NCBI GenBank assembly: GCA_001464385.1
Contig: LNFB01000318.1
Span: 45,127-109,126 of the forward strand
Length of the DNA stretch: 64,000 nucleotides
Source: Deltaproteobacteria bacterium Ga0077550
Lineage (GTDB): Bacteria; Myxococcota_A; Polyangia; Nannocystales; Nannocystaceae
Direction of reading: 5' to 3'
Positions 16,864 through 26,556 of this stretch are shown here, piece by piece. The stretch's first letter is position 1; every line of letters begins with the position of its first letter. The position numbers were made by a program, and so were the translations under genes. The notes under the pieces are model-generated. The model searched no databases. It was not told where the DNA came from and worked only from the letters and a program-made list of their open reading frames with translations.

Positions 16864-18369
16864 ATGCTGAAGTACCGAACGATGTGGACCGCGAGCCTGA
16901 TGTCGATGGCCCTGGCCTGCGCGGCCGAGGGCGAGGGCCGAGGGGCCGGCGATCCCGTCGGCGAGGACCGGGGCGCGGGCGCAAGCCTGGGCACCTTCGA
17001 GTTCACCTACTACTGGGTCGCCCTCGAGGCGAGCTACAACGGCGCCAAGAACACCAGCGTCTACGACTCGCAGTGCACCAAGCTCGCGACGGTGCCGCGC
17101 AAGTTCTGGGACGCGCTCAAGCTCGAGGGCACCGGCAAGCTGAACGACGGCCGCATGCTCAACTACGCCGGGGCCTGCGGCTGCGCGCGCTCGCCCTGCT
17201 TCAAGGCGCTCGGCGCCGACAAGCCGTGGGGCGAGGGCGTCCAGAGCCGCGCGCTCGAGCCCTACCGATCGATCGCCGTCGACAAGACCAAGATCCCCTA
17301 CGGCAGCTGGATGTACATCCCCGAGCTCGACGGCCAGGTGATGCCCGGCGACGCGCCGTGGGGCGGCTGGACCCACGACGGCTGCGTGCTCGCGGCCGAC
17401 ACCGGCAGCGCGATCATCGGCAAGCACATCGACTTCTTCGTCGGCATGAAGAGCAGCTACACGTCGCTCATCAACGAGCTCGGCCTCGAGTCGGTGACGG
17501 TGCACCAGGGCGGCACGCTGTGCACGGGCGCCCCACCGGTCCAACCCGACGATGGTGGTGGCAGCGGTGACGACGGTGACGGCGGTGAGGTCGACACCAA
17601 CTCGGTGTGCTTCCCCGGCGCGGACGGCTCGGGCAACACCTGCCTGCCGCTGGCGTTCCCGGGCACGCCGACCGGCTACTCGTACCCCTCGCCGCTCAAC
17701 GCGAATTACCGCGCGCCGGTGGCCTACCTCGATCTCGACGCGGTCGACGTGAACACCAAGCTCTCGCCCAACTTCACGCTGGGCGAGTTCGCGTCGCGCA
17801 GCAAGGGGCGCTACGCGGTGGTCCAGCCCCACGCGATCGTGCGGATGCAGGAGCTCCGCGACCAGCTCGGATCGATCCGCGTGAACTCGGGCTACCGATC
17901 GCCGAACTACAACAGCTCGGTCGGCGGCGCCTCGAGCTCGCGGCACATGTTCGGCGACGGCTTCGACTTCGTCGGCAACAACGTGTCGCTCACCACCGCA
18001 GAGAACGCGTGTGGCAGCCACGGCGGCTTCCTGGTCGAGTACAGCAGCCACGTGCACTGCGACTGGCGCGGCGACGATCTCGACGCCTCGTTCTTCGGCG
18101 CGGTTGCGGTGGCCCACGACGACGCGCTGGATCTCGCGGCGTTCACCGCCCACCTGCACGAGGACGGCGGCGTGTGGACGGCCCCGGCCCAGGGCTTCGA
18201 CGAGGGCGAGCCCATGCGGCGCTGGCGGGCGCTCGACGCCGCCGGCGACGTGATCGTCGAGACCACCGGCGAGTCGTTCGCGCCGCCCACCGATGCGGCG
18301 CGCCTCGAGGTGACCGTCGGCGCCGTGGTCGAGCTCGCCGCCGAACTCGACCCAGGCATGCGCGAGTAA
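16864..18369 (+). CDS. Lipoprotein fusing a 3D domain and an M15-type peptidase domain
   Basis: The protein has 501 residues with lipobox ALAC (Cys19). Residues about 45-215 form a 3D (triple-Asp) domain of the MltA/RpfB type. The three Asp are seen at 140 (SIAVD), 179 (AADTGSAI) and 190 (HIDFFVG). A Gly/Asp linker (about 225-245) leads to a second domain at about 285-405. It matches metal-dependent D,D-peptidases of family M15: SGYRSPNYN, SRHMFGDGFDF (His361, Asp368) and SSHVHCDW (His398). A beta-rich tail follows. The pairing suggests cleavage of both glycan and peptide parts of peptidoglycan at the outer envelope. Whether the 3D domain is catalytic without the rest of MltA is not known. 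Confidence 0.85.
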   Translation: MLKYRTMWTASLMSMALACAAEGEGRGAGDPVGEDRGAGASLGTFEFTYYWVALEASYNGAKNTSVYDSQCTKLATVPRKFWDALKLEGTGKLNDGRMLNYAGACGCARSPCFKALGADKPWGEGVQSRALEPYRSIAVDKTKIPYGSWMYIPELDGQVMPGDAPWGGWTHDGCVLAADTGSAIIGKHIDFFVGMKSSYTSLINELGLESVTVHQGGTLCTGAPPVQPDDGGGSGDDGDGGEVDTNSVCFPGADGSGNTCLPLAFPGTPTGYSYPSPLNANYRAPVAYLDLDAVDVNTKLSPNFTLGEFASRSKGRYAVVQPHAIVRMQELRDQLGSIRVNSGYRSPNYNSSVGGASSSRHMFGDGFDFVGNNVSLTTAENACGSHGGFLVEYSSHVHCDWRGDDLDASFFGAVAVAHDDALDLAAFTAHLHEDGGVWTAPAQGFDEGEPMRRWRALDAAGDVIVETTGESFAPPTDAARLEVTVGAVVELAAELDPGMRE

Positions 18370-18400
18370 GCGCTCCCACGTCGCGAACACGGGGAACCCA

Positions 18401-18442
18401 ACGCGGCCCGCGGCCCGGCGAACGCCTGGTTTCGGGCCGCGT
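18401..18442 (+). terminator. Stem-loop between two lipoprotein genes
   Basis: Ten-bp arms 18401-18410 and 18433-18442 pair perfectly around a 22-nt loop that can itself fold. CGCTTT follows. It lies 31 nt after the 3D-M15 stop and 22 nt before the methyltransferase start. Confidence 0.5.
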
Positions 18443-18464
18443 CGCTTTGGTGTATGGGGGGCCC

Positions 18465-19622
<1,158 letters not shown>

Positions 19623-19638
19623 TTGCGCGAGCCGTGGT

Positions 19639-19663
19639 CTCGGGGCCTGATTTCGGCCCCGAG
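19639..19663 (+). terminator. Stem-loop after the methyltransferase gene
   Basis: CTCGGGGCC (19639-19647) pairs with GGCCCCGAG (19655-19663) around a 7-nt loop, 17 nt after the stop codon. No T-run follows. Confidence 0.55.
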
Positions 19664-19753
19664 GTTGCGCGCCGCGGCAGCGTGTGCTTACTCTTCGTTC
19701 GCCCATTGGACCGACTGCTGCGCCTAGGGCCGCAGACCAACCTGGATTTCCCC

Positions 19754-20287
19754 ATGCAACTCAGCAAGATCAGCTCCCTCGCTCTGTTCTCCATCGCGCT
19801 CGGCGCGTGCGTCGTCGACGACGGCAACGACACCGACGCCGGCACCGGCAGCGCCTCGGCGTCGGCCTCGGCGACCGCGACCGACTCGGCCTCCGCGTCG
19901 GCGACCGACTCGGCTTCGGCCTCGGCTTCGGCCTCGGCGTCCGCCTCGGCCACCGACTCGGCGTCCGCTTCGGCCACCGACTCGGCCGACACCTCGGCGA
20001 CCGCGACCGACGCGTCGACCGGCGTCGTCGACACGAGCGGCTCCTCGGAGTCCGGCGGCACCACCGGCGGCGGCGCCTGCGGCTGGGTTGCCGACGAGAT
20101 GTTCTACGGCTGCGGCGGCGACGGAGAGGACCCGAAGGGCATCGTCCCGATCGACTGCGCCGAGGAGCCCGTCGAGGGCGCCACGTGCGACGCGACCAAG
20201 GGTCCGATCACCGGCACGGGTTGCTGCTTCGAGGGCGGCAACGCCTACTGCACGACCGAAGGCACGGTCACCATCGAGGCGTGCTGA
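19754..20287 (+). CDS. Small lipoprotein with Ser-Ala repeat linker and Cys-rich end
   Basis: Start ATG at 19754 gives 177 residues and lipobox LGAC (Cys near residue 19). Residues about 30-95 are an imperfect Ser-Ala-Asp-Thr repeat. The C-terminal domain of about 75 residues has at least six Cys (for example CGWVADEMFYGCGG and GTGCCFEGG) and probably forms a disulfide-bonded module. I do not recognise it. The style, a lipid anchor with a long flexible stalk and a small head, is common in Nannocystaceae-like genomes. A good terminator hairpin lies 30 nt downstream. Confidence 0.8.
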   Translation: MQLSKISSLALFSIALGACVVDDGNDTDAGTGSASASASATATDSASASATDSASASASASASASATDSASASATDSADTSATATDASTGVVDTSGSSESGGTTGGGACGWVADEMFYGCGGDGEDPKGIVPIDCAEEPVEGATCDATKGPITGTGCCFEGGNAYCTTEGTVTIEAC

Positions 20288-20316
20288 GCTGAGCTGAGCT
20301 CCGCTCTCCGTTGATG

Positions 20317-20356
20317 AGAAGCCCCGACGCTCGCGAGAGCGCCGGGGCTTTCTCTT
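20317..20356 (+). terminator. Rho-independent-like terminator
   Basis: AAGCCCCG (20319-20326) pairs with CGGGGCTT (20343-20350). The inside forms CGCTC-GCGA-GAGCG. It is followed by TCTCTT. It lies between two converging genes and is the clearest terminator in the window. Confidence 0.8.
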
Positions 20357-20380
20357 GCCCGGTGTTCAACTCGGGAGGGG

Positions 20381-21352
20381 CTACTGCTCGACGCAGTAGA
20401 CGCCGACCCGCCCGTTGAAGTCGTCGCAGTCCCGGAACTCTCCGCTGTCGAGGAACTCGGTCGCACTGTGCGGGTTCCCCACAGAAGCGTTGCCGGGCGT
20501 GGCATCAGTCCAGAGGCTGCATGTGTTGTCGACGCGGGTGAGCCACCCGTCGGTCATTCCGGTGATCTTCCGGTACAGCGGTGACTCGGGCGGCCGGACG
20601 GTGTCGAGGAGCGGATGCTGGGTTCCGTCGCGAACACCCAACAGCGGCACCGCGTCCGTGATCCACAACAGCTCGCCGTCGTCGTTGAAGTACGCTGTGT
20701 ACGGCTGAAGCACCCAGTCGAGAGAGCGCGACGTATCGAACGGATCGAGTGCGGCCTCGCGAACGTTCGGGTAGGCAAACATCGCCGCGAAGCCGAACTC
20801 GCACAGGGAATCCGCGAACGCCACGGGGTTGTTGCCGAAGTCGGCGTTCTGCGGCGCCCCACCAGGCTGCACGATCACCCGCTCCTCGATCACCCGCGAG
20901 CAATCCGGCGCGCACGCCCCGACCTCCAGCACGTTGTCCCCTTCCCCATCATCACACCCCTCCACGCCGGCCCAGATGTCCCCGTCGCCGCACGTCGCGA
21001 CGTTGCAATCCGGTCGGCACGCGGCGGTCAGCGCGTTGGCCTCTCCATCGTCGCAGTCCTCGCCGGGATCGATGTTGCCGTCGCCGCAGAACGGATCGCC
21101 CGGTCCACCGGACGAGCCCGGATCCGTCGAGGTCCCCGGCTCGGTCGGCGCCGTCGTGTCGCCGGGCTCGGTCGTCACGACACCGTCGTCCGAGGTCGCC
21201 ACAGTCGTGGCGGACATCGTCGTGCTCGACATGGTCCCGCTCGCCGCGCTGGTCGACGCGTCGGCGTCGGCGCCCGTCATCGAGCTCTTCGCGTCTTCGT
21301 TGGGGCTGTAGCAGCCCGCCGTGATCAAGAGGGCAAGGGTGGTTCTGCGCAT
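20381..21352 (-). CDS. Lipoprotein with myxobacterial Cys-rich repeats and DUF1554-like end
   Basis: The preferred ATG at 21352 gives 323 residues and lipobox ITAGC; another ATG lies four codons upstream. A Thr/Ser/Asp/Gly stalk (about 15-85) is followed by two repeats with CGDGxxxxGEDCDDGE and CGDGDIWAGVEGCDDGEGDN, the DUF4215/Myxococcus Cys-rich pattern. The remaining 180 residues contain GWLTRVDNTCSLWTDATPG and end with RVGVYCVEQ. That end resembles DUF1554-type lectin-like domains. It is probably a surface protein. It lies in a row of three minus-strand lipoprotein genes. Confidence 0.82.
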   Translation of the reverse strand: MRRTTLALLITAGCYSPNEDAKSSMTGADADASTSAASGTMSSTTMSATTVATSDDGVVTTEPGDTTAPTEPGTSTDPGSSGGPGDPFCGDGNIDPGEDCDDGEANALTAACRPDCNVATCGDGDIWAGVEGCDDGEGDNVLEVGACAPDCSRVIEERVIVQPGGAPQNADFGNNPVAFADSLCEFGFAAMFAYPNVREAALDPFDTSRSLDWVLQPYTAYFNDDGELLWITDAVPLLGVRDGTQHPLLDTVRPPESPLYRKITGMTDGWLTRVDNTCSLWTDATPGNASVGNPHSATEFLDSGEFRDCDDFNGRVGVYCVEQ

Positions 21353-21455
21353 CTCACGTGGCATGTCAGGTCCCGTCCGGGGCTAGACGGCCAGGATGCC
21401 AGCGGGCGCGGCGCGGCGCATCCGCAAGGAGAAGTCGATCGGCACTCCCTCGAGA

Positions 21456-21477
21456 CCGCGGGTCGCTGAACCCGCGG
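21456..21477 (-). terminator. Stem-loop in the 260-bp spacer after the Cys-repeat lipoprotein gene
   Basis: CCGCGGGT (21456-21463) and ACCCGCGG (21470-21477) pair around a 6-nt loop. It is about 150 nt past the stop of the gene at 21625. Apart from this, I see nothing in the spacer 21365-21624. Confidence 0.35.
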
Positions 21478-21624
21478 AGGCGACAGTTGGTCCACGCTCG
21501 CCCCTGAACTCGAGCGCGGCTGCTGGGAATGCCGATCGACCTCACAGACCACGGACCCCGAGGGGCCCGCGTCTGCACACTCCATGGCGCGACGGGGGGC
21601 CGGCCTTCACGGCGAACCGCGGCT

Positions 21625-22557
21625 TCAGTACGTCGCGCCGGAGCTCGAACCCTCGGTGCCCGCGCCACCGTCGGTGCCCCCGGTCGTGGCGCCGACGTCC
21701 CCACAGGCGCCGCAGTAGCCCACGGCCTCGTCGGCGCACAGCTCGTCCCACGCGCTCTCGCAGCAGAACGCGTCCATGGCACAGACGCACGCCTCGAGCT
21801 CCGGATCGGGACAGCCCGGACCCTGCATCGGTGTGCAGCAGTCCGCGATCGGGAGGGCATCCTCCGCCCCCTCGGCGTCGCACGTGCCGCAACCGCTCGC
21901 CGTGACCGCGTCGACGCAGACCTGATCCCAGACGATGTCGCAGCAGTACGGATCCCCCGCGCAGACGCACGCCGCGATCTCCTCGTCCGCGCACGATGGA
22001 TCCGCGTGCGCGGCACAACAGCCGCCGCCGTCGAGCGCCGCGGGGCCGAAGCCGCAGCCACCACAACCGAGGTCTTCGACGTGGTCGACGCACAGCGCGT
22101 CCCAACCATCATCGCAGCACACCGGATCGACCGCGCACACGCAGGCCGCGATCGCCGGATCGCCGCAGCCGGTCCCAGGCGCGGCCTCGCAGCAGTCGCC
22201 GTCGTTGGGTTGGTTCGGGTCGTTGGGCGGCGGCGGCCGATCCGGCGCGCCGCTCGTCCCCGTGCCTGCGTCGGATCCCGCGCCGACGTCCAACCGCAGA
22301 TCCTCGGGTGCGTCGTCCTCGGCGGTCGACGACGCCGCTCCATCGGGCCCGGTCGTCGTCGCGTCGGCCTCGCCGGTCGGAGCGCGCGCGTCGGTGGTCT
22401 CGCCGGCCTCGTCCGCCGCGGTCACGCCGGACGGCGCGGCCTCCTGCTCGAACGACAGCGGCACGATGCAGCCGCCGCCGAGCACGAACGGGCCGAGCGC
22501 CACGGCGACGAGCGCCGCCCCCCGCTCAACCGACCGGGCGCGTGAACGGAGGTGCAT
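21625..22557 (-). CDS. Lipoprotein with three Cys-rich CC...CVC...CC...WD repeats
   Basis: The protein has 310 residues. The signal ends in LGGGC. A Thr/Ala/Asp/Gly linker is followed by three repeats of about 45 residues. Each shows the same order: CC, then GC with an acidic residue, CVC, D, CC, WD, C. Repeats begin near residues 121, 180 and 235. The repeat type occurs in secreted proteins of myxobacteria and planctomycetes; its function is unknown. Its start overlaps the end of the upstream gene by 32 nt, so the pair is probably translationally coupled. Confidence 0.85.
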   Translation of the reverse strand: MHLRSRARSVERGAALVAVALGPFVLGGGCIVPLSFEQEAAPSGVTAADEAGETTDARAPTGEADATTTGPDGAASSTAEDDAPEDLRLDVGAGSDAGTGTSGAPDRPPPPNDPNQPNDGDCCEAAPGTGCGDPAIAACVCAVDPVCCDDGWDALCVDHVEDLGCGGCGFGPAALDGGGCCAAHADPSCADEEIAACVCAGDPYCCDIVWDQVCVDAVTASGCGTCDAEGAEDALPIADCCTPMQGPGCPDPELEACVCAMDAFCCESAWDELCADEAVGYCGACGDVGATTGGTDGGAGTEGSSSGATY

Positions 22558-23719
22558 CGCTGCAGGTCCATTCGAAGTGGTCGAGCGCGACCATGCTGTC
22601 GTACGAGCCGTCCGTCAGATCGAAGATCGCGAACAGGAGGCTGATGACCTCGCCCTCGACGACCGGCGCCGTGGTCTCGAGCCACTTGGTCGCCGCATGC
22701 CCCTCCATCGCGAACCCCTGCAGCTCGGGCGCGTTGCAAGGCTCGGGGCACGCCGCGGACGGAGCGTCCTTGTAGTCGAGGAACACGCCCATCGCCGAGA
22801 TCGGGTGGCCGAACTCGTCGAACGAGACGTTGCCGGTCCAGTTCTCGGACTCGAGCCACGCGACGTACATGTCATTGAACGGCGACGCGTGATCGATCCA
22901 CGTCGGGTACTCGACGGAGAAGAACGCGAAGTCGTACGCGAGCCCATCGACGCCACGGGGCACGACCGTGTCGATGCGGAGCTCGGCGTAGTCCATCGCG
23001 CCGGAGCCCGCGACGTACTGCTCGAACAGCGTGTTCGAACAGTCGCCGGTGCCCACGAGCGTCGTGTCCTCGAGGCAGTCGACGCCCTCCTTCGAGACCT
23101 GGCGGACATCGATGGGCTCGGGCAGCAGCGCGAGCACCTCGCTGCTGTGCTGCGTGCTGGGGCAAGCCAGCGGCACGCACGACGGATCGGCGGCCTGCAG
23201 CTCGGCGGGCGTGAGCGCGAGATCGGTGGCGACCCCCGTGGAGAGGATCACGAACTTCGATCCCTCGCGCGGCGGATAGGCGCTCGAGTTGCCGAGCTTG
23301 CCCTGATGGACCGTCATCGCGGAGTCGTTGCCGCGGAACGTGCCGGTCACGCTCGGGCCACCGTCGCAGTTGAGCCCGAGCGCGTGGAAAGGATCGTTGC
23401 TGGTGCCGTCGCACGGCAGCGCGTACGGGACGTCGCAGCTCGCCGGTGCGTCGGGCGGCGGAACATCGAAGAGGATGCTCGAGGTCTCCTCACCGTCCGC
23501 AGCCGACGACTCGCCCGGATCGGTGATCGCAGTGGTCGGCGCCCCGGTCTCGCCACCCTCGGAACCACCGCTGCCGCTACCGAAGCCGCCGGAACCACCA
23601 CCGGTCGCGGCGAGATCGGAGCCGACGAGTCCGTGCACCTCGCAGCCCGCAGCCAACGCGAGGCTCGAGGCGAACGCGAGCGCGACGGATCGCGGACGAC
23701 CGCGACCGAACCGACGCAT
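22526..23719 (-). CDS. Choice-of-anchor L-type lipoprotein
   Basis: The ATG at 23719 gives 397 residues and a lipoprotein signal (LALAAGC). A Gly/Ser linker leads to a beta-rich domain of about 300 residues. It contains LNTLF-like Cys segments, YDFAFFSVEYPTW and the ending MVALDHFEWTC. The final VxLDxFEW-type strand and overall plan are those of choice-of-anchor L proteins, which are surface proteins of unknown function with varied sorting tails. Here the anchor is the lipid at the N-terminus. The 3' end overlaps the next lipoprotein gene by 32 nt. Confidence 0.78.
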   Translation of the reverse strand: MRRFGRGRPRSVALAFASSLALAAGCEVHGLVGSDLAATGGGSGGFGSGSGGSEGGETGAPTTAITDPGESSAADGEETSSILFDVPPPDAPASCDVPYALPCDGTSNDPFHALGLNCDGGPSVTGTFRGNDSAMTVHQGKLGNSSAYPPREGSKFVILSTGVATDLALTPAELQAADPSCVPLACPSTQHSSEVLALLPEPIDVRQVSKEGVDCLEDTTLVGTGDCSNTLFEQYVAGSGAMDYAELRIDTVVPRGVDGLAYDFAFFSVEYPTWIDHASPFNDMYVAWLESENWTGNVSFDEFGHPISAMGVFLDYKDAPSAACPEPCNAPELQGFAMEGHAATKWLETTAPVVEGEVISLLFAIFDLTDGSYDSMVALDHFEWTCSDAPPFTRPVG

Positions 23720-23799
23720 CACTGACCCACCCCGCACCACGGCAACACCTTAGCCCAGAGTCGAGCGCCTTGCACGCCGTTGGGCAATGCGCGGTGACT

Positions 23800-23859
23800 C
23801 ACTGGGCCAGTCACTGGACTGGTCACTGGGCCAGTCACTGGACTGGTCACTGGGCTGGT
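23800..23859. repeat. Five 12-bp tandem repeats (CACTGGRCYRGT)
   Basis: Units at 23800, 23812, 23824, 23836 and 23848 alternate between two forms. Forms with ACTGG-G-CCAGT are near-palindromic. The array holds the stop codon and last codons of the minus-strand anti-sigma-like gene (end 23847). Confidence 0.9.
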
Positions 23860-24731
23860 CGCTGCAATGGGTCGTCGCCGGCGACGGCACGGCGGACCGC
23901 TGCGGCGTGGGGGCCATCACCGAAGTCGCGAAGGAACGCCTCCGCGGCCCGGCGCGCCTCCTCCATGCGGTCGAGCTGGGCGAGCGCCCGCACCTCGATC
24001 GCGCGGCGCTCCTCGACGAGGACACCGTTGGGGAATTCGCGGCCATGCAGCTTCGTGGAGGCGAGCGCCTTGGCGGGGTCGGTCCCCAGCTGCTTTCGCG
24101 CGAGCGCGACGAGCTTGGCCTCGCGCATGACGTCGTCCGCGACGTCCGCGGGGCCCGAATCGGCGGGGCCCGAATCGGCGGGGTCGGCCTCGGCGACGCG
24201 GGGCCGACGGGTGGGCTTGTCGGCCTCGGCCTGCGGGGCACGGTCGACGGTGTTGTCCACGACCGACGGGCGCGGAGCCTCCATCGGCGAGGGGGACACC
24301 GGCGCGACGATCGAGGGGGTGGTCGCGCGCTGCTGCGGCGCGTCGACGCGCGGGCGAGGCGGCCCGATCGCGGGACCCGTCGCGGGGTCGATCCGCTCGG
24401 CCTCGACGACCTGCGCCGCCGTCGGCGGGGCCGCGCCTCCGCTGGACATGCCGGCGTCCGGATCGCTGCGGAGCGCCCAGAGCCCCGCGATGCCGCCGAT
24501 CACCAGGCCACCGACGACGGCCTTGAAGCCCGCGGACTTGCCCGCCATCGCCGCGGGGGCGAGCGCACCGGTCTGCGACGCGATCGCGCCGCGAAGGGCG
24601 ACCAACGTCGCCGCGTAGTCGACACCTCCGGCCCCAGCCTTGGCCGCGTGGCCGAGATCGGCACGCAGGGCGGCGCTGGCGGAGGGATCGTCCAGCCAGC
24701 GCACGGGTTCTTGGTTCGGTGACTCGCTCAT
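23847..24731 (-). CDS. Anti-sigma-like membrane protein with C-terminal TPR-like segment
   Basis: The protein has 294 residues. A cytoplasmic segment of about 65 residues precedes one membrane helix (about 67-86, VVGGLVIGGIAGLWAL). A Pro/Ala/Asp linker follows, then a C-terminal helical block at about 205-285: LVALARKQLGTDPAKAL, then AIEVRALAQLDRMEEARR. That block is the tail typical of myxobacterial proteins encoded just after ECF sigma genes. Its ATG overlaps the sigma stop (ATGA). Inferred role: sequesters the sigma factor at the membrane. A ZAS zinc anti-sigma motif is not seen. The 3' end runs into a 12-bp repeat array. Confidence 0.75.
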   Translation of the reverse strand: MSESPNQEPVRWLDDPSASAALRADLGHAAKAGAGGVDYAATLVALRGAIASQTGALAPAAMAGKSAGFKAVVGGLVIGGIAGLWALRSDPDAGMSSGGAAPPTAAQVVEAERIDPATGPAIGPPRPRVDAPQQRATTPSIVAPVSPSPMEAPRPSVVDNTVDRAPQAEADKPTRRPRVAEADPADSGPADSGPADVADDVMREAKLVALARKQLGTDPAKALASTKLHGREFPNGVLVEERRAIEVRALAQLDRMEEARRAAEAFLRDFGDGPHAAAVRRAVAGDDPLQRPAQ

Positions 24732-25330
24732 GCGCCTGCTCCCACGATCACTTTGCCCCGGCCGTCGACGGCCTTGGCCGCGCCGGGCTCTGCCGACAGC
24801 TCGTCGTGCACGCGCGAGAACTCGCGACGCGCGGCGTGGAGCCGCGAGTACACCGTGCCGACGGGAATTCCCAGCCCCTTCGCGATCGAGTCGCACGACT
24901 CGCCCTCGAGCTCGAACAGCACGAACACGACGCGCTTGTCGGTCGTGAGCGCATCGAGGGCCCGCTGGACGCGCGACAGTGCCTGTCGTGACTCGGCCGC
25001 GTCACCGGGGGTCGCCCCGGGGGAAGGCACGAGCGAGATGGCTTCGGTGTCGACATCTTCGGGCTTTCGCTTGGTCTTCTTGCGGCGATCGGAGGCGACG
25101 CGGAACGCGATCTCGGCGAGCCAGGTGGTGGGCTTCGCGGCTCCGATCACGAAGCCGCCGCGGCGGTGAGCGACGAGGAACACCTCTTGGAGAAGATCGG
25201 GGACGTCTTGACCCGACACCCCCAGCTTCAGCAGGAAGCGTGCGACGAACTCGGAATGGGCGCGGTAGAGCGCCTCCGCGTCCAGGTGGGAGCCAATCAC
25301 GGCTGGGGGGTAGGGTCCCACGGTCTGCAT
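24728..25330 (-). CDS. ECF-type RNA polymerase sigma factor
   Basis: The protein has 200 residues. Region 2 is seen at about 18-85 (LYRAHSEFVARFLLKLGV, then DLLQEVFLVAHRRGG and TWLAEIAFRVASDRRK). Region 4 is at about 122-172 (ALDALTTDKRVVFVLFELEG, then IAKGLGIPVGTVYSRLHAARREF). The short C-terminal tail after region 4 is not a known regulatory domain. It overlaps the anti-sigma-like gene by 4 nt. The set of target genes is not known. A barrel-like envelope protein is encoded just upstream on the same strand. Confidence 0.93.
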   Translation of the reverse strand: MQTVGPYPPAVIGSHLDAEALYRAHSEFVARFLLKLGVSGQDVPDLLQEVFLVAHRRGGFVIGAAKPTTWLAEIAFRVASDRRKKTKRKPEDVDTEAISLVPSPGATPGDAAESRQALSRVQRALDALTTDKRVVFVLFELEGESCDSIAKGLGIPVGTVYSRLHAARREFSRVHDELSAEPGAAKAVDGRGKVIVGAGA

Positions 25331-25425
25331 GGCCGTTCCAGCGCTTTCCCTTCACGCCTCGAAACCAACATGAGGTCGGCCACAATCGACACCACCAAAG
25401 CGCACATGCCCCTGGGCGTCGGTGG

Positions 25426-26529
25426 TCACCATAGGAGGATCGCCAGTCCGATCTCGAGGACGCCGGCGAAGCGGGCGAAGCTCCGCGTCGAGCGAGTCCC
25501 CCCGGGGTCGGTCGCGTCGAAGGTCGGCCGCACGGCCGCGACCTGCCCCTCGGCGCCGAACACGACCGAGAAGCGATCGGCGACGCGGGTCTCGAGGCGT
25601 GCGCCGACCGGGACGGCGACCCACGGGACGCGGATGGTCGCATCCTGATCGAAGCCCTGTCCGGCGGCGAGCGCCGCGCCGGCGATGAGCCCCGTGCAGC
25701 CGCGCAAGCGGACCCGGCCCAGGCGCGGGCCCGCGCAGACGTCGACGCGACCCGCGGCCACCGAGAACAGCGCCATGCCGGTGCCGATGGGCTCGGCGCC
25801 CGAGGACTGCGCGACCATGCCCGCGCCGAGATCGATGGTCTCGCGCCACCGACCGTAGAGCCCGAAGCGCGCGCCGCCGCCCAGGCCCGGTGGCGCGCCG
25901 ATCGACAGCAGGCCGGTGATCTCCGACCACAGCGCCCACGATCGCGGGCGCGGGCCCTCGCCGCGGGGATCCTTCGGCGGCGTCACGACCGGGGGCGGGT
26001 CCTTGGGCGGCGGGTCGATCGGAGGATCGACCTCGTCGTCGGGCGACGGCTCGGGGTCGGGCTCGCGCTGGAGGTTCTCGAGGAGCGTCGCGTCGATCGC
26101 CAGCGCGATCGCGAGGCCGACCACCGAGTGGAGATCGGCGCACCTCGCCGGCGCCGGATCGAAGCGCCGCACCGCGATGACGTCGTCGCCGCGTCGCAGC
26201 GAGAACGCGAGGCGTTGTGGTTGCGTGGGATCGCCGACGACCTCGACCACCAGCCGCGCGTCGATCCGCTCGAGGTCGATCCACGAGCGGACCTGCGCCG
26301 TGAGGCGCTCGCGTTCGAGGCACGTCGAGCCCGCGCGCAGCACGATCGCGTCGCCGAGCGGCACGGTGCCGGGCTCGATCTCCGGCGCGGGCACGGCGAG
26401 CGGGCCCCCGGCGGGTGCAACGGCCTCGTCGGTCGCGGGAGGACCCCACAGGCCGAACCATAGGAGCGAGATGGCGGAGACGGACGACACTCGAAGGACG
26501 CGCGCGCGCAGGGCAGCGGCGGGCAGCAC
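25426..26529 (-). CDS. Secreted/outer-membrane barrel-like protein of ECF operon
   Basis: A GTG start at 26529 gives 367 residues. A signal-like hydrophobic N-terminus is followed by a domain (about 55-150) with LERERLTAQVRSWI and DLHSVVGLAIALAID. That pattern recurs in proteins next to ECF sigma genes in myxobacteria. A Pro/Asp/Lys linker (about 155-190) then leads to about 170 residues of alternating Gly-rich beta strands, like a small outer-membrane barrel. The function is not recognised. Its start lies 27 nt after the transporter stop and its end about 95 nt before the sigma start. Confidence 0.7.
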   Translation of the reverse strand: MLPAAALRARVLRVSSVSAISLLWFGLWGPPATDEAVAPAGGPLAVPAPEIEPGTVPLGDAIVLRAGSTCLERERLTAQVRSWIDLERIDARLVVEVVGDPTQPQRLAFSLRRGDDVIAVRRFDPAPARCADLHSVVGLAIALAIDATLLENLQREPDPEPSPDDEVDPPIDPPPKDPPPVVTPPKDPRGEGPRPRSWALWSEITGLLSIGAPPGLGGGARFGLYGRWRETIDLGAGMVAQSSGAEPIGTGMALFSVAAGRVDVCAGPRLGRVRLRGCTGLIAGAALAAGQGFDQDATIRVPWVAVPVGARLETRVADRFSVVFGAEGQVAAVRPTFDATDPGGTRSTRSFARFAGVLEIGLAILLW

Positions 26530-26556
26530 ACGCTACCGCAAGGCGGTCCGCCACGG

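Noticed and set aside
23800..23859. CRISPR-like array
   Set aside because: Units are 12 bp with no unique spacers.
23770..24722. Plus-strand frames starting with repeats such as HWASHWTG or QSLDWSLG
   Set aside because: The peptide repeats come from the 12-bp DNA array. The rest is antisense to the anti-sigma-like gene.
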